Virus record (IMG/VR): IMGVR_UViG_3300034166_001101
Location: 1 to 37,312 of that record
Reading direction: 5' to 3' (one strand)
Origin: a virus
DNA: 37,312 bases
The notes beneath the pieces were generated by a model, which was not told the origin of the DNA, did no database searches, and saw only the letters and a list, made by a program, of their open reading frames with translations. Below, piece by piece: positions 21,009 through 27,297 of the stretch. Positions within the stretch are counted from its first letter, which is position 1. Each line of letters begins with the position of its first letter. The translations under genes were made by a program, and so were the position numbers.

Positions 21009-21666
21009 CATTAACCTCCTTATATCGCTTTATTAAATTAGACAAGTGCCTAACATATTTAAGGGGCTGGCCAGTGAAGACTTGGCGAAGACCATCTTCA
21101 CATGCAATCAAAATTGCAAAATTATCTATTCTTATTCCAGTTCTTTCTTGGAACATCAGTGCATAAGCAGTTGCTTGGGCAAAATAATTGTCGATGTCTG
21201 ATTCTCGCTTTTCTTTAGTGCTGGCTTTAAAGTCTATGATAGAAAGTTTGCCATCATATTCAGCGATGCAATCTACACGACCAGCCAATCCTATTGTCTT
21301 TGAGAATAAGGGAGTTTCCAGAGCAATTATATTGTCTATTTTGTCTATTTCTGGTCTGATCAATGAAAACAATGACTTCTGCATGGAATGGATATTTTCA
21401 TAATCTAATGTTTCATTATTCAAATAATTTTCAAGTAACTTATGAAACTTTGTTCCCCGTGAAGTAACTCTCTTGCTTTCTTCTGGATTCTTTGCTCTCC
21501 ATTCACTGAAGAACTTTTGTTTTTCCCAACCAACAACTGTAGTCACACTTGGAAATATTCCAGCGGGAGTTTTATAGAATCTTGATCCGTTGTGAGTTAC
21601 TTCTTCAAGTTTCCAAGAAATATCGATAGGTTTATGTGTAAATGTTTTTATATTCACTAGATACAA
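20983..21666 (-). CDS. PD-(D/E)XK family exonuclease
   Basis: The product is 227 residues. SRGTKFHKLLENYL (about 87-100) is the RG..xH...E motif, and GLAGRVDCIAEYDGKLSIID-FKAST (about 148-172) is the core GRxD...D-x-K, where the Asp and Lys of IIDFKAS are catalytic. AYALMFQERTG fits the QxxxY-like helix. This is the exonuclease type found in marine phages and related to RecB/MGME1 folds, probably used in recombination or host DNA degradation. The start is uncertain: TTG 21666, or GTG nine bases downstream. Both follow a TTGCAT-16-TATAAT promoter and neither has an SD. Confidence 0.85.
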   Translation of the reverse strand: MYLVNIKTFTHKPIDISWKLEEVTHNGSRFYKTPAGIFPSVTTVVGWEKQKFFSEWRAKNPEESKRVTSRGTKFHKLLENYLNNETLDYENIHSMQKSLFSLIRPEIDKIDNIIALETPLFSKTIGLAGRVDCIAEYDGKLSIIDFKASTKEKRESDIDNYFAQATAYALMFQERTGIRIDNFAILIACEDGLRQVFTGQPLKYVRHLSNLIKRYKEVNDVPRAEDN

Positions 21667-21675
21667 CTTTATGTA

Positions 21676-21703
21676 ATTATAACACGACTTTGGGTTTATG
21701 CAA
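21676..21703 (-). promoter_or_regulatory. sigma70-type promoter, TTGCAT-16-TATAAT, minus strand
   Basis: TATAAT occupies 21676-21681 and TTGCAT 21698-21703 (minus strand), with 16 bases between. Nine bases follow before TTG 21666. The -35 box overlaps the stop codon of the upstream late gene, separating an early unit from a late one. Confidence 0.6.
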
Positions 21704-22721
21704 TACCCAAATATGTAGCATACTTACCAAGGGCATTTTTTACCAAACCAATATTAAGTTTGATAGATTTGCCAGTCTCACCAACTTCTTCGGAGTCACG
21801 GTCATCACCGCCAAAACCTAATGGGAAAGGTGGTTTTGGTGGTGTTTCTGGTTTTGGAGTAGTCTTTTGAGGTGGGGCTTTGGGTGGTGCTTTTGGTGGT
21901 ACTCTTTGTGGTGCGGGCTTAGGCTGTGGTTTGGGAGCAGGCTTAGGTGCAGGCGCTGGTTCTGGAGTAGGCTTGGGTTGTGGTTTAGGCGCAGGGGCGG
22001 GTGTGGGTGCTGGTTCAGGAGCAGGCGCAGGCTTAGGTGCAGGAGCGGGTTCTGGAGCAGGCTTAGGTTTTGGCTTGGGAGCAGGAGCGGGTGCAGGAGC
22101 AGGAGCGGGTGCAGGCGCTGGTTCAGGGGCAGGCTTAGGTTGTGGTTTGGGCGCTGGTGCTGGAGCGGGTCTAGGTGCAGGAGCAGGAGCGGGTTCTGGA
22201 GCAGGCTTAGGTTGTGGTTTAGGTGCTGGTGCTGGAGCAGGTGTTGGAGAAGGAGCAGGAGCAGGAGCGGGTGCTGGAGTGGGCTTTGGTTTTGGTGGCG
22301 TTGATGGAGAAGGCTTTGGTTTTGGTGGCGCAGGTGGAGCAACAACACCACCCTGAATTTGTGCCATTGTTTGTTCTGCTCTTGTGGCTGCTTCACTAGC
22401 AGCCTTAATAGCATCATCACCAACTAAATTTAATTCTTTTTGCACGGCAGCAATTAAATCTTTGCCTTTCAGTCCATTTTCTGCAAATTTTGCTGCTGTT
22501 GTTTCAATTTGCTTTAGGGCTTGCTTTGACAAAACTTCCCCAACGGCTGCTTTGGCTCCTTGTTTTGCTGTTTGACCTAAAGCCACACGCAAGCCCCCAC
22601 GAATAAGAGCCGTAACAGATTCTAGAAATAAACCAAATGAATAGTTGTTGGCTAATTGCTCGCCATCATTTAATCGATTATAGCGTTCTTCTAAAATTTG
22701 TTGTATGAGTTTATTTTTCAT
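21696..22721 (-). CDS. Pro/Ala-repeat protein, putative virion component
   Basis: The product is 341 residues. An amphipathic N-terminus ([20 protein letters not shown], containing ILE) is followed by a hydrophobic/glycine segment ([20 protein letters not shown]) and helices ([20 protein letters not shown]). Residues about 125-300 are a near-pure repeat of [15 protein letters not shown] type, likely an extended rod. The C-terminal 35 residues form a small domain ([20 protein letters not shown]). ATG 22721 is taken instead of a TTG 12 bases upstream. It is the third of three consecutive low-complexity genes and could be an internal or ejected protein. Confidence 0.75.
   Translation of the reverse strand: MKNKLIQQILEERYNRLNDGEQLANNYSFGLFLESVTALIRGGLRVALGQTAKQGAKAAVGEVLSKQALKQIETTAAKFAENGLKGKDLIAAVQKELNLVGDDAIKAASEAATRAEQTMAQIQGGVVAPPAPPKPKPSPSTPPKPKPTPAPAPAPAPSPTPAPAPAPKPQPKPAPEPAPAPAPRPAPAPAPKPQPKPAPEPAPAPAPAPAPAPAPKPKPKPAPEPAPAPKPAPAPEPAPTPAPAPKPQPKPTPEPAPAPKPAPKPQPKPAPQRVPPKAPPKAPPQKTTPKPETPPKPPFPLGFGGDDRDSEEVGETGKSIKLNIGLVKNALGKYATYLGIA
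21875..22340. repeat. imperfect short tandem repeats coding for Pro-Ala/Pro-Lys
   Basis: This GC-richer stretch is made of repeating GGTGCAGGAGCGGGT- and GGCTTAGGTTGTGGT-like units (plus strand), encoding the Pro/Ala/Lys rod on the minus strand. Units vary by single bases and are arranged in larger blocks, so slippage and recombination between phages are likely. Confidence 0.75.
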
Positions 22722-22742
22722 ACTTTTAAACAATCCATTACA

Positions 22743-24347
22743 TCAATACTTAGGTCCAGTAAATCTGGCTTTTGTTGCTGATCCTGTTTCTCGGATTCTT
22801 TGTGCTTCTTTTTCCATTGCTGCTTTAGAGGCTTCGGCTGCTTTGTAAGAAGGATATGCTAGTGCTCCATAAATTGCTGCTGGAATTGCTGCTGCAGCAC
22901 CACCAGCCACGGCTGCACCCAATCCTAGACCACGGGCAAGTCCTAGACCAGTTGCCAAGGCACCTTCGCCTGCTGCCCAACCAACAGTTGGCGCAACAAC
23001 TCCCTTGACAGTCTCGTTTTCTACTCCAAGGGCTTCAAGACCCTTTTCTACTGCCATTTCTCCACCTAGTGCTGCACCAATTGAACCAACTCCACGAAGA
23101 GTACCTTTGGTGATGCGACCAATCTTTGAAGACACTTGAGAACCTTTGCTAACAACTTTACCTTCCTTGGTGCTCATATCTCCTTGTTTGACTGTTGGTT
23201 CAGCGGGAGCTTGTTGCAATGCTGGAGCAACTGCCTTTGCCTTTGCATCTGCAACGGCCTTTGCAGCCTCTGCTCTTGCTCTCAAAAGATCTCTTCCAAC
23301 GGCTGCACGATCTGCGACGGTTCCTTTGCCCTTTGCTACTTGCTTTCCACCGATTGTGGTTTCAGCCGGAAGTGGTTTTTCTGGAATTGCTCCAGTCATC
23401 GGTGTTCCAGCAGCACGCTCAAGACCGGGCTTGCTGAATGGTTTCTTGGGACCGACTGAAGTTTGTGGAACACCAAACTTTTCTCTTGCTTTCATTTCCC
23501 ATTCGGGAGGATTCATAGTCCATTCCGCTTGTGCGGGAAGATCAAAAAGATAAGTTCCTTTTTGCATGCTTCCGGGAACACGAACCTTTTCCCCAACCTT
23601 TGGCTTGGGTGCTTCCGGAGCCTTGGTTGGTTGCGGAGCCTTTGGTGCTGGGGCTTTTGTTGGTTCTGCTGGTGCTGCTGGACCACCGCGTTGTCTTGCA
23701 AATCTTTCAGCAACTTTATTTCCCAAATACAATCCTGCACCAATTGCACCGACTGCAAGTTTGGGATCCATGCTCCAAGTTTCTTCTTTTCCAGTTTCAG
23801 CGGCTGCTGTTTCTGCTTTCTTTGGTGAGACACTACCAGCACCGGGACCACCGACTACGGGTTGTGGGGCAGGTTGTGGTCTTTGTCTTCCCGTATCAAG
23901 CGGACCCTTTGGCTCAGGAAGAGCAATTTTTTCACTCTTTGGTTGGACCATTGGTTGCTTGGGAACACTGCCACTGGGTGCTTCTGTTCCGGGAACCTTG
24001 CGAATGCCAGAACCTTCACCAGGACCAACGGGAACGGTTCTTACACCAGTTTCTGTTTTGGTTTCTGCTTTGGGTTGCTTTCTACGACCCAATTCGGCTT
24101 GAATGTCTTTCCATTCCTGTGATTGTTCTTCATCAGTGACTTTTTGAAACAGACCACCCTTTTTGATGCTTCTTGCACGGTTTTCCAACTCAAGATCACT
24201 CCAAGCAGCCTGAGACTTATCACCTGCTCTAAAGGCTGTTGCTGGGGGTGTGGCTTCGTTAAGTAAAGACAATTGCTCTTCCAAATATTTTACTTTTGCG
24301 GCTAATGTTTCGGCTCTGTTTCTGTAAAGATTTGTTAGATGGTCCAT
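22743..24347 (-). CDS. Pro/Ala-rich protein with C-terminal Gly/Ala hydrophobic region
   Basis: The product is 534 residues from ATG 24347, one base after the upstream stop, with AGGA at good spacing. The start is a helix with heptads (YRNRAETLAAKVKYLEEQLS). The middle is disordered Pro/Ala/Lys-rich sequence. A short glycine-rich hydrophobic segment (LAVGAIGAGLYLG) sits near 220. The C-terminal 120 residues are unusually rich in Gly/Ala (GVGSIGAALGGEMAVEKG, LGLARGLGLGAAVAGGAAAA) and could insert in a membrane. This fits a tape-like or ejection-type protein, but homology is not visible. Confidence 0.7.
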   Translation of the reverse strand: MDHLTNLYRNRAETLAAKVKYLEEQLSLLNEATPPATAFRAGDKSQAAWSDLELENRARSIKKGGLFQKVTDEEQSQEWKDIQAELGRRKQPKAETKTETGVRTVPVGPGEGSGIRKVPGTEAPSGSVPKQPMVQPKSEKIALPEPKGPLDTGRQRPQPAPQPVVGGPGAGSVSPKKAETAAAETGKEETWSMDPKLAVGAIGAGLYLGNKVAERFARQRGGPAAPAEPTKAPAPKAPQPTKAPEAPKPKVGEKVRVPGSMQKGTYLFDLPAQAEWTMNPPEWEMKAREKFGVPQTSVGPKKPFSKPGLERAAGTPMTGAIPEKPLPAETTIGGKQVAKGKGTVADRAAVGRDLLRARAEAAKAVADAKAKAVAPALQQAPAEPTVKQGDMSTKEGKVVSKGSQVSSKIGRITKGTLRGVGSIGAALGGEMAVEKGLEALGVENETVKGVVAPTVGWAAGEGALATGLGLARGLGLGAAVAGGAAAAIPAAIYGALAYPSYKAAEASKAAMEKEAQRIRETGSATKARFTGPKY

Positions 24348-24348
24348 A

Positions 24349-25365
24349 TTAGATCCTGTAAGTTTTTGGTGCGTTTGCTTCTCTTGCACGAATTTCATCT
24401 GCTGCTTTGGCCAAAGAAGCAACTACGGCTGCATTTTCTTTTTTCTTGGCTTCCCGTTCTGCATCAGTGCGGAAACGAAGTTCAGTTTCTTTTTGTGCCA
24501 TTCGTTCAATCTTTTCTTCGCTCCAATCACCACTGCCTTCAGCGGCTTTCTGTTGACGCAAACGACTTGCAGCCATTGATCCAGCCTGATATGCTGTGGT
24601 GGGTCTTCCAAACTGAGTTCTGGCAAGATTTTCTTCGGCTTCTCCGCGTCTTTCGGTATTTCTTCTTTTCCAGTAAGCCTTTCTTGCTTCCAAATATTTT
24701 TCTTTGTCAGACAAAGGCTTTGCTGGACTTGTTGGGGTAGTCGGTGTTGTGGGAGTTGCTGAAGGAGTTGTGGACGAAGGCATTGGAACACCACCAATAT
24801 CTTGGGCCTTGCTTCTCATGGCGGCGAGTTCTTGATCTTTTGGGGATAATTGTGGAACGCCACCAACTTCTTCGGCTTTCTTTCTCATTTCATCAGCCTC
24901 TGAAGTTGCTGTGCTCAAAGTTTGTCCCAACTTGAATCCACCATACATGGCACCAGCACCCATTGCAGCACCACCGACAGCGGGAATAACATAATCACCA
25001 AACTTTTTTGCTGGTGCTTGTGGGCGAACATTTTTGAGACCGGAACGAATCATTCTTCCAAGACTACCCAAAGCAGCCTCATCTAGTTTTTGAAATGAAG
25101 AACGATCTTGGTTTTTTGTATAACCAACAGAAGAGGGTATGAAGCCATTTTCAACAGATTGAACATGGTTGATGGCTTGCTTTGCAGCATCAACAGCACC
25201 AGATTCCATGTTGAAGGAAGATTGTTGGTAAATTTTATTTTGCTCAACAATAGATTTTACGGCATCTTTAAGACTTTGGGGTTTCTCGTTTTGCATGGGT
25301 TCATGTTTTTTTGACATGAAATCCTTGACTTCCCAATAGAATTGTCTATCTTTGTTATTATCCAT
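24349..25365 (-). CDS. low-complexity protein with Gly/Ala hydrophobic segment, putative virion component
   Basis: The product is 338 residues. The first 110 are polar and helical. A hydrophobic stretch (YVIPAVGGAAMGAGAMYGGF, about 127-146) follows. Then come two copies of a motif EVGGVPQLSPKDQELAAMR / DIGGVPMPSSTTPSA, a Thr/Pro run (TPTTPTTPTSP) and a long charged helix (YLEARKAYWKRRNTERRGEA..., AEREAKKKENAAVVASLAKA). It is the first gene of the three-gene set, read from CTAAATA ten bases before the ATG. An SD is not evident. Confidence 0.7.
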   Translation of the reverse strand: MDNNKDRQFYWEVKDFMSKKHEPMQNEKPQSLKDAVKSIVEQNKIYQQSSFNMESGAVDAAKQAINHVQSVENGFIPSSVGYTKNQDRSSFQKLDEAALGSLGRMIRSGLKNVRPQAPAKKFGDYVIPAVGGAAMGAGAMYGGFKLGQTLSTATSEADEMRKKAEEVGGVPQLSPKDQELAAMRSKAQDIGGVPMPSSTTPSATPTTPTTPTSPAKPLSDKEKYLEARKAYWKRRNTERRGEAEENLARTQFGRPTTAYQAGSMAASRLRQQKAAEGSGDWSEEKIERMAQKETELRFRTDAEREAKKKENAAVVASLAKAADEIRAREANAPKTYRI

Positions 25366-25375
25366 GGCTGTAAAA

Positions 25376-25382
25376 TATTTAG
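25376..25382 (-). promoter_or_regulatory. late-type promoter motif CTAAATA
   Basis: CTAAATA, then ten bases (TTTTACAGCC), then ATG 25365. It would drive the leftward three-gene low-complexity set. Confidence 0.55.
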
Positions 25383-25388
25383 ATTTTC

Positions 25389-25395
25389 ATAAATA
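25389..25395 (+). promoter_or_regulatory. possible late-type motif ATAAATA, plus strand
   Basis: ATAAATA (in CATAAATAC) lies ten bases before ATG 25406, with AAAAGG between. It is divergent from the leftward CTAAATA six bases away. Confidence 0.4.
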
Positions 25396-25405
25396 CTTAA
25401 AAGGT

Positions 25406-25903
25406 ATGACTAAGCAGGTTCTCTTGCTCAACCAAGACAATACACCGCTGAATATCATTACCGTTGGAAAAGCCTTTAAGTTAATGTCCAAAGACAAGGT
25501 TTGGATCGATGAAACTTCTCCTGAATATTATGAAGTGGTATCTGTCAGCAAAATTGTCAAGATTCCCAAAATTTTGATTCTCAAGTATTATGTCAAACTT
25601 CCTTTCAAAAAGGTAGTTGCAAATAGAAAGAACATCTTCCGCAGAGACAGTTATGTCTGTCAATACTGTGGAATTGATCTTTGTGAAAAGACAGCAACCG
25701 TTGACCATGTGGTTCCAAGATCAAAGGGTGGTGGTTCAACTTGGGTCAATATGGTAACTTCATGCAAGGATTGCAATACAACAAAGGGAAACAGAACTCC
25801 CAAGGAAGCAAAGATGCAGTTGAAGAACAAGCCAAAAGAACCTTCTTATGGATTCCTCTTTGACCACATGCTAATTACTTTTAGGAACAAAAACAATGCC
25901 TAA
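25406..25903 (+). CDS. HNH endonuclease
   Basis: The product is 165 residues from ATG 25406, which has AAAAGG upstream. An N-terminal strand region (QVLLLNQDNTPLNIITVGKAF) typical of the stand-alone HNH family is followed by CQYCG (first zinc pair), ATVDHVVPRSKGGGSTWVN (the H of HNH with the DH pair and the N) and CKDCNTTKGNRTP (second zinc pair). These enzymes cut DNA with a beta-beta-alpha-metal site. In phages the family includes free-standing mobile nucleases and packaging-associated nickases; nothing in the sequence separates these. It overlaps the zinc-ribbon gene by eight bases. Confidence 0.88.
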   Translation: MTKQVLLLNQDNTPLNIITVGKAFKLMSKDKVWIDETSPEYYEVVSVSKIVKIPKILILKYYVKLPFKKVVANRKNIFRRDSYVCQYCGIDLCEKTATVDHVVPRSKGGGSTWVNMVTSCKDCNTTKGNRTPKEAKMQLKNKPKEPSYGFLFDHMLITFRNKNNA

Positions 25904-26201
25904 TTATTCATTCGAATGTGGTGCGTGTAAACATGAATTTGAAGTTTTTCTTAAGATGAGCGAGAATGACCAACCCACCAAGGAAAAATGTCCAAAGTGT
26001 GGGAAAAAGAAGGTTGCCAAAAATTGGGGTGCTCAAAGAAACTCTATTGCCTTTGACGCAACTCTGACTCCCACCAAAATTTGTGGGAGTGCATGGAACG
26101 AGGTCATTTCAAGAATCAAGGGATCTGGCCAAGTTCCAAAGAGATTCCATGACAGGCTGGACAATGCTGGCAAGGGGTCTGCTGTCCGCTACGTCCGTTA
26201 A
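25896..26201 (+). CDS. FmdB-type zinc-ribbon protein
   Basis: The product is 101 residues. MPNYSFECGACKHEFEVFLK starts an FmdB-like regulatory zinc ribbon, with Cys8, Cys11, Cys32 and Cys35 as the two CxxC zinc knuckles. The C-terminal half is polar (TPTKICGSAWNEVISRIKGS, GQVPKRFHDRLDNAGKGSA) and unassigned. It overlaps the HNH gene at its start and the convergent resolvase by four bases at its end. Zinc ribbons of this type usually bind nucleic acid or proteins; the partner is unknown. Confidence 0.85.
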   Translation: MPNYSFECGACKHEFEVFLKMSENDQPTKEKCPKCGKKKVAKNWGAQRNSIAFDATLTPTKICGSAWNEVISRIKGSGQVPKRFHDRLDNAGKGSAVRYVR

Positions 26202-26737
26202 TTTTTGGCTGCTAACAAAGATTTTAAAATATAATAACTGTCAACTATGTCCGTCACGGGATTGGACAAAGTTTTCTGTTCAAAAGTTATTAAAAGGTCC
26301 GTATTGGTCTCTTTGGAGAAGGCTTCGTACATTGCCTGTTTATCGGCGTTACCTTTCCCTGTGGCGAGTTTCTTTGCCTTGGACGGCTCTATGACCGTCA
26401 CGGGAACCCCGGCCTTATAGAGCTTATGCTTGAATATTCCCATGTTTTCGGCAAGGTTAAAAACTTTGCCTTTTGAGCCATAAGAATACCCCTCCACGGC
26501 TATTTCTGAAGCCCCAACACACAAATTTATGGCCCAATCGGATATGCTGTCAAACCGATCCACATCGGCCACATAGTCCTGAAAACTTTCACCATTGATA
26601 TTTGGCAAAATTTTATCTGCAAATTTTTTAGTGTTTGTGAGATAATAGAAAAAACAGTTTGAAAATTTAAAATCTTTGCGCTCGTCAAATAGACATAAGC
26701 ACGGGCAAGTTATAGAATAATCAACACCTACAAGCAT
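26198..26737 (-). CDS. RuvC-like Holliday junction resolvase
   Basis: The product is 179 residues from the second in-frame ATG. MLVGVDYSITCPCLCLFDE has the first catalytic Asp of the RNase-H fold. IAVEGYSYGSKGKVFNLAEN carries the Glu. SKAKKLATGKGNADKQAMYE is the conserved lysine-rich loop, and PVTDIVDSYYILKSLLA gives the last acidic pair. This matches RuvC/A22-like resolvases, which would clear branched replication DNA before packaging, the task of endonuclease VII in T4. An upstream ATG at 26746 would add three residues. That start lies in a hairpin overlapping a TATAAATA promoter (see 26747-26760). Confidence 0.85.
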   Translation of the reverse strand: MLVGVDYSITCPCLCLFDERKDFKFSNCFFYYLTNTKKFADKILPNINGESFQDYVADVDRFDSISDWAINLCVGASEIAVEGYSYGSKGKVFNLAENMGIFKHKLYKAGVPVTVIEPSKAKKLATGKGNADKQAMYEAFSKETNTDLLITFEQKTLSNPVTDIVDSYYILKSLLAAKN

Positions 26738-26746
26738 ATAGAACAT

Positions 26747-26760
26747 AGGTATTTATACCT
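26747..26760 (-). promoter_or_regulatory. hairpin with embedded late promoter at the resolvase start
   Basis: AGGTA-TAAA-TACCT forms a small stem that pairs the AAGG ribosome site. TATAAATA (26750-26757) is inside it. Transcripts from upstream would fold the hairpin. Late transcripts starting about seven bases downstream would lack it and begin next to ATG 26737. Confidence 0.55.
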
Positions 26761-26764
26761 TGCT

Positions 26765-26842
26765 CAAAGGATGTGGACCTAAATTTTCTGTTGGGTGGTA
26801 CTTCGAAGACTCAAGAGAAAATGCGGTATCCAACATCCTTTG
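26765..26842 (-). ncRNA. long imperfect stem-loop RNA or structured leader, unknown
   Basis: The arms CAAAGGATG/CATCCTTTG (9 bp), TGG/CCA, ACC/GGT, ATTTTCT/AGAAAAT (7 bp) and TTG/CAA pair in order with small bulges, covering 78 bases. A TATAAATA promoter just upstream on the minus strand (26850-26857) would begin a transcript at the base of this stem. The product could be a stable small RNA or the 5' leader of the resolvase gene. It contains no convincing reading frame. Confidence 0.5.
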
Positions 26843-26849
26843 GCAAAAA

Positions 26850-26857
26850 TATTTATA
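26850..26857 (-). promoter_or_regulatory. late promoter TATAAATA upstream of the stem-loop
   Basis: An exact T4 late consensus on the minus strand, placed so that transcription would start near 26843, at the foot of the 78-base stem-loop. Confidence 0.55.
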
Positions 26858-26875
26858 TGCAAATTTTATTATACC

Positions 26876-26913
26876 AATAAAAATCCCGGTTTTTCAGTCG
26901 CGGGAAAACCGGG
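26876..26913 (-). terminator. intrinsic terminator of the tmRNA gene
   Basis: On the minus strand CCCGGTTTT (26913-26905) pairs with AAAACCGGG (26893-26885) in a 9-bp stem, followed by ATTTTTATT. It is the strongest terminator in this part of the window. Confidence 0.8.
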
Positions 26914-26926
26914 AAACCCCACTGCT

Positions 26927-26965
26927 TTAAGCAGCCATCCGCAATGGTGCGGCTTTTATATTTGC
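26927..26965 (-). other. tmRNA tag reading frame, ANIKAAPLRMAA-stop
   Basis: GCA AAT ATA AAA ... GCT GCT TAA gives a 12-residue tag starting with the resume Ala codon and ending MAA. It has the Ala-Ala end recognised by ClpXP-type proteases in known tags. TAA lies in the hairpin CTGCT-TAA-AGCAG. Confidence 0.85.
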
Positions 26966-26979
26966 AACTGTTTATTTAC

Positions 26980-27003
26980 GACACTTGTTACCCGTGTCGG
27001 GTA
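26980..27003 (-). other. tmRNA pseudoknot PK1
   Basis: TACCC/GGGTA and GACAC/GTGTC interlock (order TACCC-GACAC-GGGTA-ACAA-GTGTC) as a classic H-type pseudoknot ending 14 bases before the resume codon, close to the known spacing for PK1. Confidence 0.85.
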
Positions 27004-27205
27004 TCTACTTCTTCAATACTCTGCACTGATCGATGCCTGTCGGACCCGTGAATGGATCCGGGGAGATTCGAACTCCCGTGTCATATGCATTTCTATCCGA
27101 GATCAACAATACCAAAAGCGCGACGAGGGGCCTGCACCCATGCTCAACCACTGCTTGCAAGTCAATGGTCCTAGTCAGCATCACACACTGAACCGCGCAT
27201 AAAAT

Positions 27206-27212
27206 TATTTAG
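27206..27212 (-). promoter_or_regulatory. late-type promoter motif CTAAATA for the tmRNA
   Basis: CTAAATA starts at the base next to the 3' end of tRNA-Tyr and is followed by ATTTTATGCGCGG. The start expected about seven bases downstream is the 5' edge of the GCGCG stem of the tmRNA acceptor piece. Confidence 0.6.
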
Positions 27213-27294
27213 TGCGAGCAGAGAGATTCGAACTCCCGTAGGCGCTGCCAGCACATTTACAGTGTGCCCTCGTTGACCACTTGAGTATACTCGC
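27213..27294 (-). tRNA. tRNA-Tyr (anticodon GTA), class II
   Basis: The acceptor GCGAGTA/TGCTCGC has one wobble pair. The anticodon arm is GCACA-CTGTAAA-TGTGC with anticodon GTA. A long variable arm (around TGGCAGCGCCTA) is typical of bacterial tRNA-Tyr. The T arm is GGGAG-TTCGAAT-CTCTC. The discriminator is A. CCA is not encoded. Confidence 0.93.
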
Positions 27295-27297
27295 AAA

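Larger units (their letters stand above)
26914..27199 (-). ncRNA. ssrA: circularly permuted tmRNA (ssrA)
   Basis: Read on the minus strand, the acceptor piece comes first. The T arm GGGAG-TTCGAAT-CTCCC (27077-27061) is followed by the 3' acceptor strand CGGATCC and discriminator A (27053). Only five bases later the 5' acceptor strand GGGTCCG (27047-27041) begins the coding piece. The strands pair over 7 bp with a G3-U70 wobble, the alanine identity element. Next come a D-arm analogue (ACAGGCATCGATCAG), an H-type pseudoknot (26980-27003), AACAGTT before the resume codon, the tag frame, a hairpin over the stop codon, and the terminator. CCA is not encoded. It would tag stalled peptides for proteolysis and rescue ribosomes. 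The exact ends of the mature pieces are estimates. Confidence 0.88.

Noticed and set aside
21875-22340. Repeat block as a CRISPR array or noncoding satellite
   Set aside because: There are no unique spacers, and the repeats are codon-multiples in a long open frame on the minus strand.
21867-22356. Long plus-strand and second minus-strand open frames over the repeat region (Gly/Ala-, Arg/Trp- or Leu/His-rich)
   Set aside because: They are shadows of the Pro/Ala repeat; their composition follows directly from reading the same repeats in other frames and they lack start signals.
23146-24139. Several plus-strand open frames of 80-200 codons opposite the Pro/Ala-rich gene
   Set aside because: They arise from biased codon use on the opposite strand, overlap each other in all frames and have no SD or promoter.
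26860-26875. GGTATAAT on the minus strand as a sigma70 promoter
   Set aside because: No -35 box lies at 16-18 bases; the sequence directly follows the tmRNA terminator U-tract and the nearby exact TATAAATA is the better candidate.
27118-27198. A tRNA-like fold enclosed by GCGCG/CGCGC with TTGCAA in a loop, possibly tRNA-Cys
   Set aside because: It has no T arm (GGTTCGAATCC type), the anticodon stem does not pair at five positions, and the segment is better explained as the 5' part of the permuted tmRNA acceptor piece.
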